From contig NW_027328740.1 of the NCBI RefSeq assembly GCF_048564905.1, forward strand, positions 67,026,662-67,090,661: a DNA stretch of 64,000 nucleotides, in the 5' to 3' direction. The translations under genes were made by a program, and so were the position numbers. The stretch's first letter is position 1. The number at the start of each line of letters is the position of its first letter. The stretch comes from Vicugna pacos (taxonomy: Eukaryota; Chordata; Mammalia; Artiodactyla; Camelidae). The notes below the pieces were generated by a model. It was not told the origin of the DNA. It ran no database searches and saw only the letters and a program-made list of their open reading frames with translations. This document shows positions 61,639-64,000 of this stretch, one piece after another.

Positions 61639-62129
61639 CAGTTCATTGAAATAATGTTTCAGACTAAAATTTAATAGTTATGTTTTATTTGGCGGGGGTC
61701 TCGAGCCTGGAAGGCAGCCCCTCAGATCACTCTGGGGGAATGCCCCAAGAGGTATGGGAGGAGCTAGGATAAATAGTAGCTTTACAACAAAGACCAGGTA
61801 CTTCGAACAAGAAAAGATTGCTTTTTATCTAAAGAAAGCCAGATATCTCAAGTTCAAGTATTTAGTGCTTTTCTATGTATGGGATGAAGCAAACATATGG
61901 GTCATTGAATTCATTTCTTTGGCAAACACCTAGCTGTCTAGGGACATTATCCTGTCCTTCCTTATTCTGAGTCCACTCAGAGGGCACCACTGTGAGTTGT
62001 TGAGAGGCTGGGCTGCAGGCGTGTCCTCGCTGCGGGTTGACAGCATCCGCTGATGACTTGGTTTCAGCATTCTTTGTTTACTGACATTGTTGTAGTACTT
62101 TCATTCACATTGTAGTATTTTCATTCACA
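61639..62129 (-). mobile_element. 3' LTR of the retroviral fossil in copy B
   Basis: Counterpart of 847-1316, on the minus strand. It keeps the extra unit of about 20 bases at its inner end (about 62110-62129) that is also seen in the LTR at 7512-7989. It is followed by a purine-rich stretch (minus strand GGAAAAAGGGGAGCAC), a good polypurine tract. Confidence 0.85.
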
Positions 62130-64000
62130 GTGCTCCCCTTTTTCCTAAATTCGACCAATATTTTGAGAGACATTTCATGACGAATTTTGTCCCACGGGTC
62201 TAGGATGGCTCATTCCTACTACAGGTGAAGAATTTTCTGAGCTGCCATTCAAGGTGTTAGGTTTTTTATCAGGCCCTGTTGATACTAAAAGTTCTCTGGA
62301 TCGCCTGTCTTACTAGTCTCTTCTGATCCAGGAAATGTTTACCCTTCGTTGTTAATTCCCATACCTAGAATCACACTATTACTGTTATTTTATACAGGGT
62401 TATAAATTTTATCTATTTCTTCAAGATGTTTAGCCATCATCAATCTTGTAGGCCTAGTTACACATTGGGAAATGTAAGAGACAACAATTTTATAAAATAG
62501 ACAGGATATAAGTAATACAGCTAGTAACGTTAATGAAGTCACGAGTAAGAATTTAATAGTCTAGAAGCTATATTTTTGGGTTAAAATTTTGCTTGTATTT
62601 CTGATTGAGTTTGAGTGCTCTTATAAGAAACTTCATATTTATGGTCAGGGTCAGAGCAGGTATTAATTGGCCAGATGAGGTCTCTCACCTTGTAAGATCA
62701 ACAGTTGCCTAAACATAACTATAATTTCTTTTAAAATAACGTTTCTGAGGGCTATCTAGTTGGAGCGCTGGAGTAAGGAAACCCACCAAGGTAACACAGA
62801 AGTACTATACATAGGTAATTTACCATAAACTTAACAATTGGAGTAGTTCATAATCAAACTTAGGAGAAATTGTCAAAGTAATTGTTATACAAACTTGGTC
62901 TGGTGTCTTGGGTCAGCTTTCTACCTCAGATCTCGTCTCTTACTCATCCTGGCCTGGTAGCTTTTTCTCCATTTGGGCATTGTTTTAAGGTGAGCAGTGC
63001 TCTATAGGCCAGTGCACTGCAGGGGCTGTTTCTGATAGGAAATGAATCCGAAAGTCCGTTTCCTTCAGCTTTGGTGTTTATGGTCTAGTTAAGAGTACCT
63101 GAAAAAGTGTCCTTCCGTTCAGGTTGGAGACAGTTCTTTAAGTCATGCCTGTTCCACTGTGTATAATCCCCTGGCTGCAGGTCATGGGGCATTGGAACTT
63201 AACCCAAGGATAGATTACTGAGCTTCAGAAACAAACCTAGTGTATCCTTTTCATAATTCAATTAAACTGTACAGCAATGTGACATAACAGCAAGGAATGA
63301 TTTGGGAAGTGTCTTAGTAAATATAGACCTCGATTAACAGAACTAGAATTTAATATTCACTAAAATAAAGTCTTTTCTCTCTCTAAAGTTACACTCATTT
63401 TTCTCAAATACAGCTAAATCAAGATTAATTTCTTTACATGTAAAGTCTGATTATTTGATCATATAGGGTTTTTAAAATTGGCTGTGTTGGAAGTTTTAAT
63501 ACGGTGTCTCAGGGTAGAATGTTAATAAGATTTGCTAAGGCCAGGAAAGCCACGTCAAATGCTTGTCATGGATTTCTGCCTTACATATTTAGGTAAATTC
63601 TTTTCTCTTTCTAATCCTTAAAATAACTTGAGATTCCTATATCTATTAGGAGATGATCTTCCTCATTTGTTTCATAGAGCCACTGGGGACCTAAGAGTTT
63701 TTAGTCTCTTGAGCGATCATATAGAGAGAAAAGATAACTGTTTCAAGTCTGCTTACATAGGTATAATTTATCAAATTTCTGTGATTCATAACTAGCCTAA
63801 GAGGAAGAGTTTCTTTATGAATGGGAAACAGGTTAAAACCAGTAGTATTTCAAACAAAATCAAAATCTGTAACCATATTCATCAGTTTACTCAGTCCCAC
63901 AAAACTAATCCTTTTAATCATAGTTTTCACTGCATATTAAAAATGTCTTACCCTGTTTAGTTCAGTGGTATAGTTTGAAATTTATTAGAAATCAGTAAAT
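62130..64000 (-). mobile_element. Retroviral fossil interior in copy B (partial)
   Basis: Matches 1317-3170. The Env transmembrane-end remnant (about 62420-62650) and the integrase C-terminal remnant (about 63100-63200) sit at the equivalent places. The element runs off the window. It is broken, with many breaks, and is as old as its partner because it was duplicated with it. Confidence 0.85.

Larger units (their letters stand above)
60797..64000 (+). repeat. Edge direct repeat, copy B (segmental duplication)
   Basis: This matches 1-3170 in the same orientation. It carries the same host flank with its MIR (60840-60955) and the same LTR and retroviral interior. The left boundary is uncertain, because copy A is cut by the window start. 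The match continues to the last base. By eye the two copies differ at about 8-10% of aligned positions, with small indels. Confidence 0.93.

Noticed and set aside
1-64000. CRISPR arrays, bacterial operons, prophage or novel defence systems
   Set aside because: The window has introns, CpG island, MIR, L1, SINE and LTR elements of a mammalian genome. No spaced short direct repeats or compact gene clusters are present.

Overview
This is a mammalian intergenic/intronic window of about 64 kb, most likely from a camelid (alpaca, llama or camel). The camelid call is an inference. It rests on several tRNA-derived SINE copies of the Vic-1 type and on L1 tails of the artiodactyl/camelid type. No intact protein-coding gene, rRNA, tRNA or CRISPR array is visible. 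Nearly all open frames are short, overlapping and without recognisable domains.

The main discovery is a broken, unprocessed copy of the 5' part of TRAPPC9, a subunit of the TRAPP II trafficking complex, on the + strand. Four coding exons can be recognised, each with its splice sites: 26671-27243 (start codon 26681), 35442-35562, 51625-51745 and 58272-58394. They are separated by introns of about 8, 16 and 6.5 kb. A CpG island with a perfect NRF1-type palindrome and a strong splice donor lies 4 kb upstream (21830-22613) and is a plausible copy of the promoter and non-coding first exon. Frame shifts, a stop in place of a tyrosine, small deletions and one unfound exon show that it cannot encode TRAPPC9. 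Because introns and splice sites remain, it arose by DNA duplication and not by retrotransposition.

The second large structure is a pair of direct repeats at the window edges. Bases 1-3170 match about 60797-64000 in the same orientation at a spacing of about 60.8 kb. They differ at roughly one base in ten to twelve. Both copies carry the same host flank and the same end of a class I endogenous retrovirus fossil, so the retrovirus predates the duplication. The left fossil is complete in outline: LTRs at 847-1316 and 7512-7989, on the minus strand. The window may hold one full period of a tandem segmental duplication containing the TRAPPC9 pseudogene.

Layout: 1-846 duplicated flank; 847-7989 retroviral fossil; 7990-12470 MIR relics, a probable LTR (10351-10900) and a solo LTR (11076-11485); 12475-15750 a nested LINE/DNA transposon/SINE complex; 15750-20800 mostly unassigned, with an AAT microsatellite; 20803-21209 a second solo LTR of the same family; 21830-22613 CpG island; 22614-58394 TRAPPC9 pseudogene exons and repeat-rich introns; 56570-57109 another solo LTR; 58395-60796 mostly unassigned; 60797-64000 second copy of the edge repeat. 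All LTRs lie on the minus strand, antisense to the pseudogene.
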